NCBI GenBank assembly: GCA_938017795.1
Contig: CALIJZ010000010.1
Coordinates: forward strand, 1 to 64,000
Length of the DNA stretch: 64,000 nt
Source of the DNA: an uncultured Bacteriovoracaceae bacterium
Lineage (GTDB): Bacteria; Bdellovibrionota; Bacteriovoracia; Bacteriovoracales; Bacteriovoracaceae
Direction of reading: 5' to 3'
Part shown: positions 1 through 9,843 of the stretch, piece after piece
Layout of the letters: every line of letters starts with the position of its first letter
Position numbering within the stretch: the first letter of the stretch is position 1
Notes under the pieces: model-generated
Told to the model about the DNA's origin: nothing
What the model saw: only the letters and a program-made list of their open reading frames with translations
Databases searched by the model: none
Program-made: the position numbers and the translations under genes

Positions 1-2271
1 GTAAGTGCAAGTGTTTACACAGCAGATATAACTCCAAGTGATTTTGGAGGAGTATATTTAGATGTACCAGCAGGTGGATCTATTGATGCTGCCGGAAATC
101 CGTCTCAAGTAGCGGCAACTGTAAGAATAGTTCATACATCAGCAAACCCTATGGTCTCAGTGTGGCAAGTGACTGGAGGAAGCACTGTAACTTTACCTAC
201 AAGAAGTGGATTTACTTATGATGCTTTAATAGATTGGGGAGATGGTAGTACGTTAACAGAATTAACAAGTGCAACAGATCCAAATAGAGTACATACTTAT
301 ACAAACTCTGGAAACTTTACAATCACAATTTATGGTAAAGCTGAAGCATGGTATTTTAATAATAGCGGAGATAAAGATAAAATTCTTTCAGTTTCAGATC
401 TTGGAGATGTTGGTTGGACAGATCTTCATAGTGCATTTGAAGGTTGTTCGAACCTGACTATTGTTAATGGAGGAGACACATCTAAAGTTACAAATATGTA
501 TGAGATGTTTAGAACTACAGCGGTTGCAAATCCATCTACAAGTAGTTGGGATACGTCACAAGTAACCAATATGGGGTATATGTTTTATAATGCCTTAATT
601 GCAAACCCTGATACTACAAATTGGGACACAGCCAATGTTAGTCGTATGGATCATATGTTTTTAAATGCAGCTCTTGCAAATCCTAATACTACAAATTGGG
701 ACGTTTCGAAAGTGACAAATTTCTATAGAACATTTGAGAATGCAGATGCATCAAACCCTGATACTTCAAATTGGAATACATCTAAAGTAACAAACTTTGC
801 GAGAATGTTTTACAATAATGACACAGCAACTCCAGATACATCAGGATGGGATACATCACTTGTTACAACTTTTTCAGGTATGTTTGTAAATTCAGTTGCT
901 AACCCAGACGTTTCTAGTTGGGATGTAAGTAATGCAACTGATTTTCAGTCTATGTTTTATAATGCAGATAACGCTATACCGGATACAAGTAATTGGAATA
1001 CTGCTAAAGCATCGACTTTTTATCAAACATTTAGAAGAGCAGCACTGGCAAATCCGGATACTTCTGGATGGGATACTTCAAAAGTAACAAATATGAATTG
1101 TATGTTTTGTGAAACAAGTGTAGCTAATCCAGATACATCTGGTTGGGATACTTCTAGGGTCGTGAATATGCAAAACACATTTTGGGACGCAGCAGGAGCT
1201 AGTCCAGATGTTTCAGGTTGGGATACTTCTAAAGTAACTACAATGCAGTCTATGTTTCAAAATGCAGATCTTGCAAATCCAGATACGACAAACTTCAACA
1301 CATCAAATGTAGTCAATATGCAGTCTATGTTTAGATATGCTCAAAATGCAAATCCGGTTACTACAAATTGGGATACAGCTAAAGTAACTAACATGGCCTA
1401 TATGTTTGATGATGCTCCTAATGCTAACCCTGATACAGCAAATTGGAATACTGGAAATGTTAATACCATGCGTGAAATGTTTTATAGAGCTACAAATGCA
1501 ACTCCAGATACATCTGGTTGGGATACTTCGAAAGTAACAACTATGTATCGTATGTTTAGACAAAACGGAGCATCTCCCAATACTACAAATTGGAACACGG
1601 CCAATGTTACAAATATGTCAGAGATGTTTTATCAAAACAATCTTACAAATCCAGATACTTCTGGCTGGGATACTTCAAAGGTAACGAATATGAGTAATAT
1701 GTTTGGGTATGCTAGAAATGCAAATCCAGATGTCTCAGGTTTCGATGTTTCTAATGTAACTACTTTATATGCAATGTTTCAATTTGCTGATATTGCAACT
1801 CCTAACGTTGCAAGTTGGGATACTTCAAGTGTTACTGATATGAGGTACCTATTTAGATTTGCACTTTCAGCAAATCCAGATGTTTCAGGTTGGGATACTT
1901 CTAGTGTTACTCAGATGAGAGAACTATTTAGAGATATGCCTTCAGCTAACCCAGATATCTCAAGTTGGGATGTTTCAAGTGTAACGAATATGACTTATAT
2001 GTTTTATAACTCAGATAGCTTTGATCGAGACATGAGTAACTGGGACCTATCAGGTCTAACTGGTAATGCTCTTTATCGGATATTTATTTATTCAAACGGT
2101 TTTAGTAATGCTAGTTGGGGAAGCTTTTTAAATGCTGCAGCTGCGACTGCTACAGCTACGAACTTAACTCAAGTTAGAACTTATGCTAAGTTTCCGGCTT
2201 CTGCTCAAGCTTCGAGAGATTATTTAATCAATACTTTGAATTGGGAAATTGTAGATGGAGGCGCTGAATAA
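1..2271 (+). CDS. BspA-type repeat surface protein, 5' end outside window
   Basis: The frame is open from the first base, so the gene begins upstream and only its last 756 codons are here. The first 45 codons look like the end of a bacterial Ig-like domain (a DAAGNPSQV-type strand). A PKD-like segment with DWGDGST follows. The rest is about 21 copies of a 23-25 residue repeat with the pattern NPDTSGWDTS, KVTNM, x2, MF, typical of BspA/DUF285 leucine-rich-like surface proteins. The last 70 residues are non-repetitive. BspA-type proteins are exported and often act in adhesion; binding here is inferred. The next gene starts 33 bases downstream on the same strand and encodes a large lipoprotein, so the two are probably co-transcribed. 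Confidence 0.85.
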   Translation, partial: VSASVYTADITPSDFGGVYLDVPAGGSIDAAGNPSQVAATVRIVHTSANPMVSVWQVTGGSTVTLPTRSGFTYDALIDWGDGSTLTELTSATDPNRVHTYTNSGNFTITIYGKAEAWYFNNSGDKDKILSVSDLGDVGWTDLHSAFEGCSNLTIVNGGDTSKVTNMYEMFRTTAVANPSTSSWDTSQVTNMGYMFYNALIANPDTTNWDTANVSRMDHMFLNAALANPNTTNWDVSKVTNFYRTFENADASNPDTSNWNTSKVTNFARMFYNNDTATPDTSGWDTSLVTTFSGMFVNSVANPDVSSWDVSNATDFQSMFYNADNAIPDTSNWNTAKASTFYQTFRRAALANPDTSGWDTSKVTNMNCMFCETSVANPDTSGWDTSRVVNMQNTFWDAAGASPDVSGWDTSKVTTMQSMFQNADLANPDTTNFNTSNVVNMQSMFRYAQNANPVTTNWDTAKVTNMAYMFDDAPNANPDTANWNTGNVNTMREMFYRATNATPDTSGWDTSKVTTMYRMFRQNGASPNTTNWNTANVTNMSEMFYQNNLTNPDTSGWDTSKVTNMSNMFGYARNANPDVSGFDVSNVTTLYAMFQFADIATPNVASWDTSSVTDMRYLFRFALSANPDVSGWDTSSVTQMRELFRDMPSANPDISSWDVSSVTNMTYMFYNSDSFDRDMSNWDLSGLTGNALYRIFIYSNGFSNASWGSFLNAAAATATATNLTQVRTYAKFPASAQASRDYLINTLNWEIVDGGAE
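500..2050 (+). repeat. In-frame tandem repeat array (about 72-75 bp period)
   Basis: About 21 degenerate copies encode the W-D-T-S / V-T-N-M / M-F repeat. Aromatic W (F in two copies) and the MF pair recur every 23-25 codons. Copies differ at many third positions and spacing varies by one or two codons, so the array is old rather than a fresh slippage expansion. Confidence 0.85.
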
Positions 2272-2304
2272 TATAGTTTAGTAAAAACTATTAAGGCGGT
2301 ACGT

Positions 2305-5300
2305 ATGTTGAAATATTTATTAATTATTATGTTTTTGTTTTCATGTAACCCAGCGGGTAAGGATGAAGAAGTTAAGAATAACTTTGAGTTTGATAGATCT
2401 CAACTAGGGAAAATCACTTTTGTTGGAGGAGATTTAGATTTTGGATCAATAGCCGTTGGTTCTACTCATGATCGTTTAATTGAGATCAAAAACACTGGAA
2501 AACTTGCAGTTGATGAATTTGAAAAGTTTTTTGATGATGAAAATTTTAATATTACATTTAGATTCTCTGGTGCTGAGAATAAATTCCCAGGAGATAATGG
2601 GACTTGTGAAGACTATTTAGATGTACAAGAGAGTTGTTTTCTTTCATTTACTTATTCACCACTTGTTTCTGAAACCAAAAATGTAGAATTTAAAATGGTT
2701 TATGATGATGGAATTGGTAGATCAGAAAGTACAACTAGAATAAAGTCGTTTGCTGGGATAGAAGAGTCACTTTTAGTAGAGCCAAGCATTATTGATTTTG
2801 AAAAAATTGACTTTAATACTCAAAAAGAATTAGTTGTTACTTTTAGTAACCCTGGTGAACTTTCAATTCTTGATATAAATTTTTCTCTTGATCAAGATAG
2901 TGAAACTCTATACAGTTTAGATTTTAGTGATTCAGATACTACTTGTTATCAGAATATGTTTTTAGATGGTGGTGCTAGTTGTAAGCTTTCTTTTAAAGTA
3001 AATAGTTCTATGGTTAGTATTTATGACAATTATACTGCTCAGTACTTAGTAGATTATAAAAACTATTCAGATCAACAAACAATTAAGAGTTTACAGGGTG
3101 ATATAATTACAGGTGTGTACTCTTTAGAGGGTATTTTAGAACTTACACCAATTCTTGATTATAAAAATATGATTAGTGGTTCATCTAAAATTATTGGCTT
3201 ACAGGTTAAGAACATTGGTCATAATGATGCTATCGTTAAGTCATTTAGTACTTCTTTAGCAAGTTCTCTTTTTAATATTGACCTATCTGATTGTACAAAC
3301 TTAAATAATGAAAACTTTAATGCACCAAATGAGGTGATTATTGAGCCGGGGAGCATTTGTGTTTTAAATGGTACTCTTTCTCCAGACTCGACAATGACTA
3401 CTCAAACTATTTTAGCCAACGATTTATTCTTTTCATATGAGAATAATAAAACTGGTATAGTTAATACCACTAACTCAACTGTCACTGCAAATATTACTAA
3501 GTCAGGAGATATTGAAGTTTTAGATGAGAGTGATATAGCATTTCCTGTTTGGAGTATACCGGCGGCATTTATCTCTGGAGATTCACGGATTTTTGAATCA
3601 GTTGATTTAAAGTTAAGTCATCTTGGAGAAACAGCTGTAACCTTAAATAGTTTTCAAATTACCGGTACAGGAAGTGAATATTTATCCATAAGTGAAAGTT
3701 GTCCATCATTACTTACGAGTGTTGATAGTAGCTGTACTTTTGTTTTAAATATGAACCCAGATCTTACTGCGTATCAAGGCTCTGGTAACACAAATATCTC
3801 TGCAAGTTTACGAATCAATTTTTATGATGAGTCAATCACGCCGATGCAAGATCCAATTCCTAGAAGTTTATATTTACCAATAAGTGGGACCTTGGATGTA
3901 AAAAGTCATCTTGTTTTTGAAAAATTTAATTCTACTCCTAGTGTTGATAACAAAACTGTTGCTCAAAGTGCATTTTTAGAAAAAGTATATGTCAGAAATA
4001 TTGGGGCATTGCCGGAGTCTACTTTTAGTATACAAATAAGCAATGCAACAAATTACTCTGCAGTTAATCAAAATACAGTTGATTCAAACGGGATAAGAAA
4101 TTGTTTAGATATGAATAATTCTGGAGACTCTCTGAATCCTCAGCAACAATGCTTTTATGAGATGAGAGTTTACTCTGCTACAAATGGGACTTTTACAACT
4201 AATTTAACTGTAAATTTTGGTTCAGGAAATACAAGTGATCCTTTCACTGTTAATACAGAAGTTGTTGATGTAGCTAAAATTTCAGTTAATGATGTTGCTC
4301 CTGTCGATTATGCTAGCTTTATCACATATAATGCTGACTATCCTGGAGTTGGCAGTAGTACAAGTTCTGGAGATGGTTCTGTTTCAAGAATGTACTCGGG
4401 CCAAAAAACAGTAGGGAATTCTGAGATTACTACTTTGCCTATCACTGCAAACTTTGACTTGGCAATAATTGACTTTGCTTACGGTGTTGTGGGCGAGACA
4501 GGTGTCAAAAATTTTAAATTAAAAAATACAGGAGAATTTTTTCTTGGTATTAATAGTGTATCAGTAGTTGATATATATAATGAAACATTATCTTCACCTG
4601 TTACGGATGGTATTACCTATAGGACAAGTTCAGGTTGTAAAGCAGGAGCGAGTGTTAATGGAGATTCTGATTGTACAATAGACTTTGATATTAACTATCC
4701 TGATGATGATAGAAGAAGAGCTCAAATTGAAATTAAATACACTGTCGGAGATAAAACAAATCCTGATGATGTTAACTATATCGAGTATACCTCTTATGCA
4801 TTAGTATATTTCCAAGGTTATAATGCTAGTAATGCTGCAGATTTAAAATTCTATGATGGAGCATCAATCCTTTCTGATATTGAGTTAATTGAAACATATG
4901 GAGCAGAGAATTCAAGCTCCATGGATGTGAAAATTCAAAATGATGGAGTTTTAAGTGCAACAGATATTCATTTGGCCCTTGGGCAAAATGGACAAGTATT
5001 AGAATTAACAGGTGCAGGAGATGAGGAAATTGATTTAAGCGATTTTGTTGCTGGTAGTGGAGATCTTTCTGAATACTTCAGAGTAGGGACTTCAGTTTGT
5101 AATAATTCAAGTGGCAATGATATCTTTGTAAGTGGTGATTGTGTATTTGATTTAACTTATTTAGCTAAGACTAAAGGTGAAACTGAGTATGATATTTTAG
5201 CAAGGTATCATAATGGAGTTACTTACGTTTCCAAAACAGTGCCTTTAAAAACAATCGGCTTAGAGCCTGCGAGGCTTGAAATTAGAAATGCCTTAGGGGC

Positions 5301-7026
5301 CTTTCCTGCTTATAATTATAACTTTGAAAAACAAGTGATAGATGAGACTCATGTATTTGAAGTTAAAATTCAAAATACAGGAGAATCTAGTGCTGAAAAT
5401 ATTTTGATTGATTATACTGCTGGGAAATTTTCTTTTGAAAATGCATCGACTCAAACTCCTACTTGTGGCACCCAACTTCCGGCTGATGAGATCTGTTATC
5501 TAAACCTGAGATTTGACCCTGTTTTTGCAGATATTGGAACTCAAATAAGTCGAAATATCATATCAAGCTATGAAACAGGAGAAATTTTATCAGCAGCTCC
5601 AGTTGTTGATACTTTTGAAATAAATGCTTTAGGGTTTACAGAAAATATTCGATCAAAACATTATGGTTGGGATGAGATTCATGCTTCAGGATTTAACCAA
5701 GACTTTGCCGATGCATTAAATCTAAATCCTGCCAATGATTACGCACCTGAAGATTTAGGATATATTAGCTTTTCGTGGTATTCGATGGATGATGTAGATG
5801 GAGCTGTAGATAAATATTTAATTTTTAGATCCAGTCAAGATGATATTGATATTTATAATGATACACCTGTTGCAACTATAATTCCTGATGGAAGTAATGT
5901 TTATACTCATATTGATGAAAGTGTTTCGAATACTCCTTTGAAAGTTTGGTTTTATAAAGTCATACCAGAAAAAAATGGAGCGATCTCAAATATTTTAGAG
6001 GCTGATTACCCAGTTGTTAACCTGAGAATTATTATTCCTAATAAGTTTGAATCACTTGTCCATAAATATATGATGAATAGAGAAGTTTGTAAGTCGATGG
6101 ACTTAGCTGATACAACTTTATCTTCATTTGATCCGCAAGCAAACGGATGTATCTATCAAAACAGTTTTGGAGCTGATCTTTACGTCGACAAAGACTATGA
6201 TATTACAGTTGATTTTTTTGAAACATCTAGTGATTATTTAACAGGGAGTTTTAACTATAATGCTCCAGGTAGCGATCCCGTACAATTACAATTTAATGCG
6301 GCTTTAAGTCATTGTGAGTCTAAAAGTGTGAATTTTAACTCTACTAGTCCAATTTTTCTAAATACTTTTAAAAAGACTTTGCCAAATAGGTTTGACCATA
6401 TGATTTATTCATTAAATGTGACTGGTGAAACTTACCTTTCTAGTAATTGTGAGTATGACTCTACAGATCCTTTAACAGGTGATGCAATCGATTGTCAGTC
6501 TAAATTTTTAATAGAGCAATCTGTTGGCGGATTACCGGAATGGAGTACATCTAGAGTGTCTGGTTATGGAATTGGAGAGCAGACAAATTATACAGCATTT
6601 CTTGATGACGTTATTCAAGGTTTTAATTTTACTAAGATTTATCCAGCATTAGGTGCTGGGGCAAACTCAGCAAAGTTTCAAAGCCCAAGTGTTGTTGGTG
6701 GTTCATGTTTTGACCTTACTGATGGTGTTTTAAAGAAAAAAGGACCAAATGGTTGTGATACTCAAAACTTAGCTGAACTTACATTGGATCCACTCCTTGC
6801 CGGACCACGAGTTATTGATACATCAAGCTTAGATACAAATTCAGACTTTATTTTATGGTATTTTGATTCTGATGTTACTTCTCAAAATATTACTTTGAAC
6901 TCTCAAGTTGGTGGTGGTGATCTATTAGGTCAACCTGCTAAAAATAATTCTTCAAGGTACACAGTTGAATTCGCTCCTTCTTTATTACTTGGAGGGGCAA
7001 GGTGTGTTACACGAGTAGGGTATTAA
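2305..7026 (+). CDS. Large surface lipoprotein with ASH/choice-of-anchor-D-like domains
   Basis: 1573 residues. The N-terminus is a lipoprotein signal with lipobox LFSC, Cys14. The body is a series of beta-rich domains with strands such as LDFGSIAVGS and EIKNTGKLAV, the pattern of ASH/HYDIN-like and choice-of-anchor-D domains. Paired Cys residues recur (for example in PGDNGTCEDYL and QESCFLSF). Around residues 1150-1240 there is an FN3-like region. The last 330 residues begin with LVHKYMMNREVCKSM and end with GARCVTRVGY, an end shared with the lipoproteins at 24895 and 30104. It is probably anchored in the outer membrane. It is a paralogue of the 30104 product (both have FPGD-G--C followed by a C-x-L/M-F segment). 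No catalytic function is visible. Confidence 0.8.
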   Translation: MLKYLLIIMFLFSCNPAGKDEEVKNNFEFDRSQLGKITFVGGDLDFGSIAVGSTHDRLIEIKNTGKLAVDEFEKFFDDENFNITFRFSGAENKFPGDNGTCEDYLDVQESCFLSFTYSPLVSETKNVEFKMVYDDGIGRSESTTRIKSFAGIEESLLVEPSIIDFEKIDFNTQKELVVTFSNPGELSILDINFSLDQDSETLYSLDFSDSDTTCYQNMFLDGGASCKLSFKVNSSMVSIYDNYTAQYLVDYKNYSDQQTIKSLQGDIITGVYSLEGILELTPILDYKNMISGSSKIIGLQVKNIGHNDAIVKSFSTSLASSLFNIDLSDCTNLNNENFNAPNEVIIEPGSICVLNGTLSPDSTMTTQTILANDLFFSYENNKTGIVNTTNSTVTANITKSGDIEVLDESDIAFPVWSIPAAFISGDSRIFESVDLKLSHLGETAVTLNSFQITGTGSEYLSISESCPSLLTSVDSSCTFVLNMNPDLTAYQGSGNTNISASLRINFYDESITPMQDPIPRSLYLPISGTLDVKSHLVFEKFNSTPSVDNKTVAQSAFLEKVYVRNIGALPESTFSIQISNATNYSAVNQNTVDSNGIRNCLDMNNSGDSLNPQQQCFYEMRVYSATNGTFTTNLTVNFGSGNTSDPFTVNTEVVDVAKISVNDVAPVDYASFITYNADYPGVGSSTSSGDGSVSRMYSGQKTVGNSEITTLPITANFDLAIIDFAYGVVGETGVKNFKLKNTGEFFLGINSVSVVDIYNETLSSPVTDGITYRTSSGCKAGASVNGDSDCTIDFDINYPDDDRRRAQIEIKYTVGDKTNPDDVNYIEYTSYALVYFQGYNASNAADLKFYDGASILSDIELIETYGAENSSSMDVKIQNDGVLSATDIHLALGQNGQVLELTGAGDEEIDLSDFVAGSGDLSEYFRVGTSVCNNSSGNDIFVSGDCVFDLTYLAKTKGETEYDILARYHNGVTYVSKTVPLKTIGLEPARLEIRNALGAFPAYNYNFEKQVIDETHVFEVKIQNTGESSAENILIDYTAGKFSFENASTQTPTCGTQLPADEICYLNLRFDPVFADIGTQISRNIISSYETGEILSAAPVVDTFEINALGFTENIRSKHYGWDEIHASGFNQDFADALNLNPANDYAPEDLGYISFSWYSMDDVDGAVDKYLIFRSSQDDIDIYNDTPVATIIPDGSNVYTHIDESVSNTPLKVWFYKVIPEKNGAISNILEADYPVVNLRIIIPNKFESLVHKYMMNREVCKSMDLADTTLSSFDPQANGCIYQNSFGADLYVDKDYDITVDFFETSSDYLTGSFNYNAPGSDPVQLQFNAALSHCESKSVNFNSTSPIFLNTFKKTLPNRFDHMIYSLNVTGETYLSSNCEYDSTDPLTGDAIDCQSKFLIEQSVGGLPEWSTSRVSGYGIGEQTNYTAFLDDVIQGFNFTKIYPALGAGANSAKFQSPSVVGGSCFDLTDGVLKKKGPNGCDTQNLAELTLDPLLAGPRVIDTSSLDTNSDFILWYFDSDVTSQNITLNSQVGGGDLLGQPAKNNSSRYTVEFAPSLLLGGARCVTRVGY

Positions 7027-7038
7027 TCTAATTTATTA

Positions 7039-8523
7039 CTAGTTTGATGAATTTACTTTGTTTAAATTTAAATATTTGAGCAGTTGCTCACTATTGAGAT
7101 GGAATAAATATTGTATTTTTTGATCTCCTCTTGAGATCTTTAAATAATCTTTTTGAAAAAGTGTGATCTTTTCTTCTAGGTTATCAAATGATAATATTTT
7201 TAAGCGTTTAAGCTGACCAATTTTCCTAGCATAATGGTAGTGGTAATTCTCGCACAGATTTTTTTCTATTTCTTCTACAGATTTTTCAACAATCTGCTCA
7301 GATGAATCAATGAGTAAAATATATCTTCTCTGTTTCACCTCTGGAACCATCGCACGAAATGCAGTGTTTGCTAGAGCATTTATGACGTCTTGTTCACTTA
7401 TCTTTTCACCAACAATATCACTAATTATACCGCTTCGACCTATGAAGTCTAAGCAGGGGGTAGATTTATAATAATGAGTACACTTAACTAGATCGTTCGT
7501 TTTGTAACGATAGAGTCCTCCAAATTGTGAAATGATTAGCTCGTAAGTTTGATTCTTTTGAAGTTGATCTATTGATAATATAGAACCGTCTTTATCTATA
7601 AACTCATAATAGATTTCATTTAAAAGAGGTAGAAACCCTTTGGCTTCTATAATTGGAATAGTATATGGCCCTTCTGTCGCAAGTAGACCTTTTTTTTGAA
7701 ACTTAACCCAATGAAGTTTTTCTTTAAGACCTTGAAAGTGATATTTACTAGTAGAACTTCCCCAGCACGAAATGAGCTTCAGTGAAGGAAAACAACTCTT
7801 TGGTTCAAGTGAGGCAAGTGATATTGATGTAAATCTCCATGTTTTATAAAATCCATTATTCAAATCAGTTCTTAATTGTAAATGATTGTTTTGAATATGA
7901 TGAATGATTTCTAATAAGTAAGTCGGAGACCATATCGATATTATTTCAAGATCTCTATTGGATATTAAAAATAATGAGATGATATGTTTGAAATCAAATT
8001 CATTTTCTATTTTTTTTAAATCCTCAATTTGAATGAGGAAAGGTTTGGAAAAAATAGATAGAAACTTACCTAGATATTGGCTGTCATCTTCTAGACCCTC
8101 GTTTTTATTATCTACTTGAGTGCTAACTGAAATAAAAACTTTATGAGTTTGAAATTTATAATTAGATGTAAGGTCTTTAGTCCAGATTAAAAACATATTT
8201 CTAAAACTAGATAATAATCCTAACGTATATGGAATTTTTTTATTTTTACCTGAGCTCCCAGATGTCATTTCATGAAACATTGGGTGCTTAGGTGTTAATT
8301 GGTTATCAATATATGGTTCAAGGTCTTGATAACTATGAAGAGGTAAGTCATCAAAGTCTTTTTGGATTAGTTTATAAAATTCTGAATTATAGTATAATTG
8401 CTCAATTTTTTTTTTTGTTTTCTTTTGTGAATTGACTGGGGAATTTAAAGAGTCATGAAATGCCCTATACTTTCTAGAAGCTAGAATATTAATAAAAAAT
8501 AAAATAATTTTCTTTATAATCAT
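7039..8523 (-). CDS. GH3-family acyl-adenylating enzyme (acyl-amide synthetase-like)
   Basis: 494 residues, a usual GH3 length. The ATP-binding P-loop-like motif TSGSSGKNKKIPYT lies near residue 88. The C-terminal half has GGLYRYKTNDLVKCT, then FIGRSGIISDIVGEKISEQDV, both diagnostic of the GH3 auxin-responsive family within the ANL-type adenylating enzymes. GH3 enzymes activate a carboxylic acid as the acyl-AMP and usually pass it to an amine. The substrate here is unknown; the surrounding oxygenases suggest an oxidised fatty or aromatic acid. The start is an ATG without a good ribosome site. The gene lies at the distal end of the minus-strand oxygenase cluster, separated from it by a plus-strand Mpo1-like gene. 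Confidence 0.85.
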   Translation of the reverse strand: MIIKKIILFFINILASRKYRAFHDSLNSPVNSQKKTKKKIEQLYYNSEFYKLIQKDFDDLPLHSYQDLEPYIDNQLTPKHPMFHEMTSGSSGKNKKIPYTLGLLSSFRNMFLIWTKDLTSNYKFQTHKVFISVSTQVDNKNEGLEDDSQYLGKFLSIFSKPFLIQIEDLKKIENEFDFKHIISLFLISNRDLEIISIWSPTYLLEIIHHIQNNHLQLRTDLNNGFYKTWRFTSISLASLEPKSCFPSLKLISCWGSSTSKYHFQGLKEKLHWVKFQKKGLLATEGPYTIPIIEAKGFLPLLNEIYYEFIDKDGSILSIDQLQKNQTYELIISQFGGLYRYKTNDLVKCTHYYKSTPCLDFIGRSGIISDIVGEKISEQDVINALANTAFRAMVPEVKQRRYILLIDSSEQIVEKSVEEIEKNLCENYHYHYARKIGQLKRLKILSFDNLEEKITLFQKDYLKISRGDQKIQYLFHLNSEQLLKYLNLNKVNSSN

Positions 8524-8560
8524 TGTTGAAAAGTTTCTTCCTATAAGTAGAATATACCTT

Positions 8561-8971
8561 ATGAAACAAGAAACTACTAAGAAAGAAAGATCTGATAAAA
8601 TTAAGGCCTTAGATCCAGATCAATTTGAATCATATGAAGATTATTTCTTAGCTATTCACCTAAATCCTAGAGTTGCCTTAATGCATTCTGTCGGTTTCGT
8701 AATAGGTCTTTTTATCTTTCCATTGGCTATCTATTTTCTGAGTTGGTACCTTTTTATTATATACCTTTGTTTTTTTTATGGATTCGGATTTATCTCTCAT
8801 TATCTATTTGATGGTGTTCCTTCTAGAACAGCAAAAGAAGCTCCGTGGAAATCTTTTGAATACGCAATCAAGGTGAATTTACTCTATATGTTAGGAAGGT
8901 TACCAAAGGTAAGAAGAGAGTTATTTAATAAATATGACTTTTTGGAAAATGTTTATTTCAAATCCCATTGA
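8561..8971 (+). CDS. Mpo1/DUF962-like membrane protein, possible 2-hydroxy fatty acid dioxygenase
   Basis: 136 residues with two or three membrane segments (about residues 45-90). The patterns AIHLNPRVALMHSVGFVIG and GFISHYLFDGVPSRTAKEAPWKS resemble DUF962/Mpo1 proteins, where conserved His residues bind Fe(II) and the yeast member shortens 2-hydroxy fatty acids. The resemblance is in the spacing of H, G and P and is not strong. The gene starts 37 bases from the divergent GH3 gene and overlaps the ferritin-like gene tail-to-tail by 19 bases. It fits the oxidised-lipid theme of the cluster. It could instead be an unrelated small membrane protein. Confidence 0.5.
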   Translation: MKQETTKKERSDKIKALDPDQFESYEDYFLAIHLNPRVALMHSVGFVIGLFIFPLAIYFLSWYLFIIYLCFFYGFGFISHYLFDGVPSRTAKEAPWKSFEYAIKVNLLYMLGRLPKVRRELFNKYDFLENVYFKSH

Positions 8972-9843
8972 GGTTTAAAACAATTTGTCTTTTCTAAATC
9001 GTCGGCAATATCTTGAACTCCCGCCTTGATGAGAAGTTTTTTTATAATATTTAATTTTTCCATTGATTCTTGTTCACCATTAATTTCATGATAAATCATG
9101 TTTTTTTGTCTCTTATTTAAATGCCCACAACCTTGCTCAATTGAATTTAATAATGCCCAAGGTCCGCATCCAACCATATACAAAAACTTTGCTAAAACTT
9201 CTTTTATATATTCATATTCGTTAGTAGTTAAATTATTAGTATTAAATAAAACAAGTCCACTTCCGTGGTGTGAAGCTTCATCAATTAAAATTAACGAAAA
9301 GATTTCCTTTAGCTCAGGATCGATAGCTCCTTGTTGCATTTTTTTATAATGTTCTAAGCCCCAACCTTCGAGAATAATTTGCATAATAAGCAAGAGAGAT
9401 CTTCGTGAACCATGAATCACAACTTCTTTAAGTAAAGAGATGAATGAATCATTTGTGATATTGTCTGGATCAATAAATCTTTGTATGAAGCTTAAGTGGA
9501 TGGCTTCTTCTTGAGCAAAAGTGGAATAGAGCATTTGTTCAGATTGGCTATGGGCCAGTAAGCTCATTTTTGCACAATAACTCATTCCCGCATCTTCAAT
9601 GGCATAAGACTCTAATAATCTAGATTGAGCACAATTAGATAGAACTTGGTTTTGTTGGGCTTGATTAAAGCCATTATAAAGAGATACTTTATCTAAGTTA
9701 AATGATGACTCCTTCCATAAGCTTGAATAGTTGGAATCAGATTTTTTTCCAAAGTTAATTTTTTTAGCAAGAATCTTTTCTATTCCTGATTTACTATTGG
9801 ATTTTAAATCTTTAAATAGAGAATGTTCTAATTCTTTTTTCAA
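8953..9843 (-). CDS. Ferritin-like carboxylate di-iron protein, probable oxygenase
   Basis: 296 residues, mostly helical. A full set of di-iron ligands is visible: Glu in the AIEDAG helix, then EEAIH (E-x2-H), Glu in ILEGWGLEHY, then DEASHH (E-x2-H). This E / ExxH / E / ExxH arrangement is that of ferritin-like di-iron oxygenases and N-oxygenases. The length exceeds plain ferritin, which favours an enzyme over storage. It is the last gene of a minus-strand operon and its ATG overlaps the upstream SDR stop codon (ATGA). An electron donor could be the ferredoxin at 17373. The substrate is unknown. Confidence 0.7.
   Translation of the reverse strand: MKKELEHSLFKDLKSNSKSGIEKILAKKINFGKKSDSNYSSLWKESSFNLDKVSLYNGFNQAQQNQVLSNCAQSRLLESYAIEDAGMSYCAKMSLLAHSQSEQMLYSTFAQEEAIHLSFIQRFIDPDNITNDSFISLLKEVVIHGSRRSLLLIMQIILEGWGLEHYKKMQQGAIDPELKEIFSLILIDEASHHGSGLVLFNTNNLTTNEYEYIKEVLAKFLYMVGCGPWALLNSIEQGCGHLNKRQKNMIYHEINGEQESMEKLNIIKKLLIKAGVQDIADDLEKTNCFKPQWDLK

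Noticed and set aside
1303-1563. Minus-strand open frame inside the BspA gene
   Set aside because: It is a by-product of the regular repeat in the opposite strand; Cys/Ile/Ser-rich translation, no ribosome site.
500-2050. Tandem repeats as a CRISPR or satellite
   Set aside because: The repeats are in-frame coding, degenerate and have no spacers.
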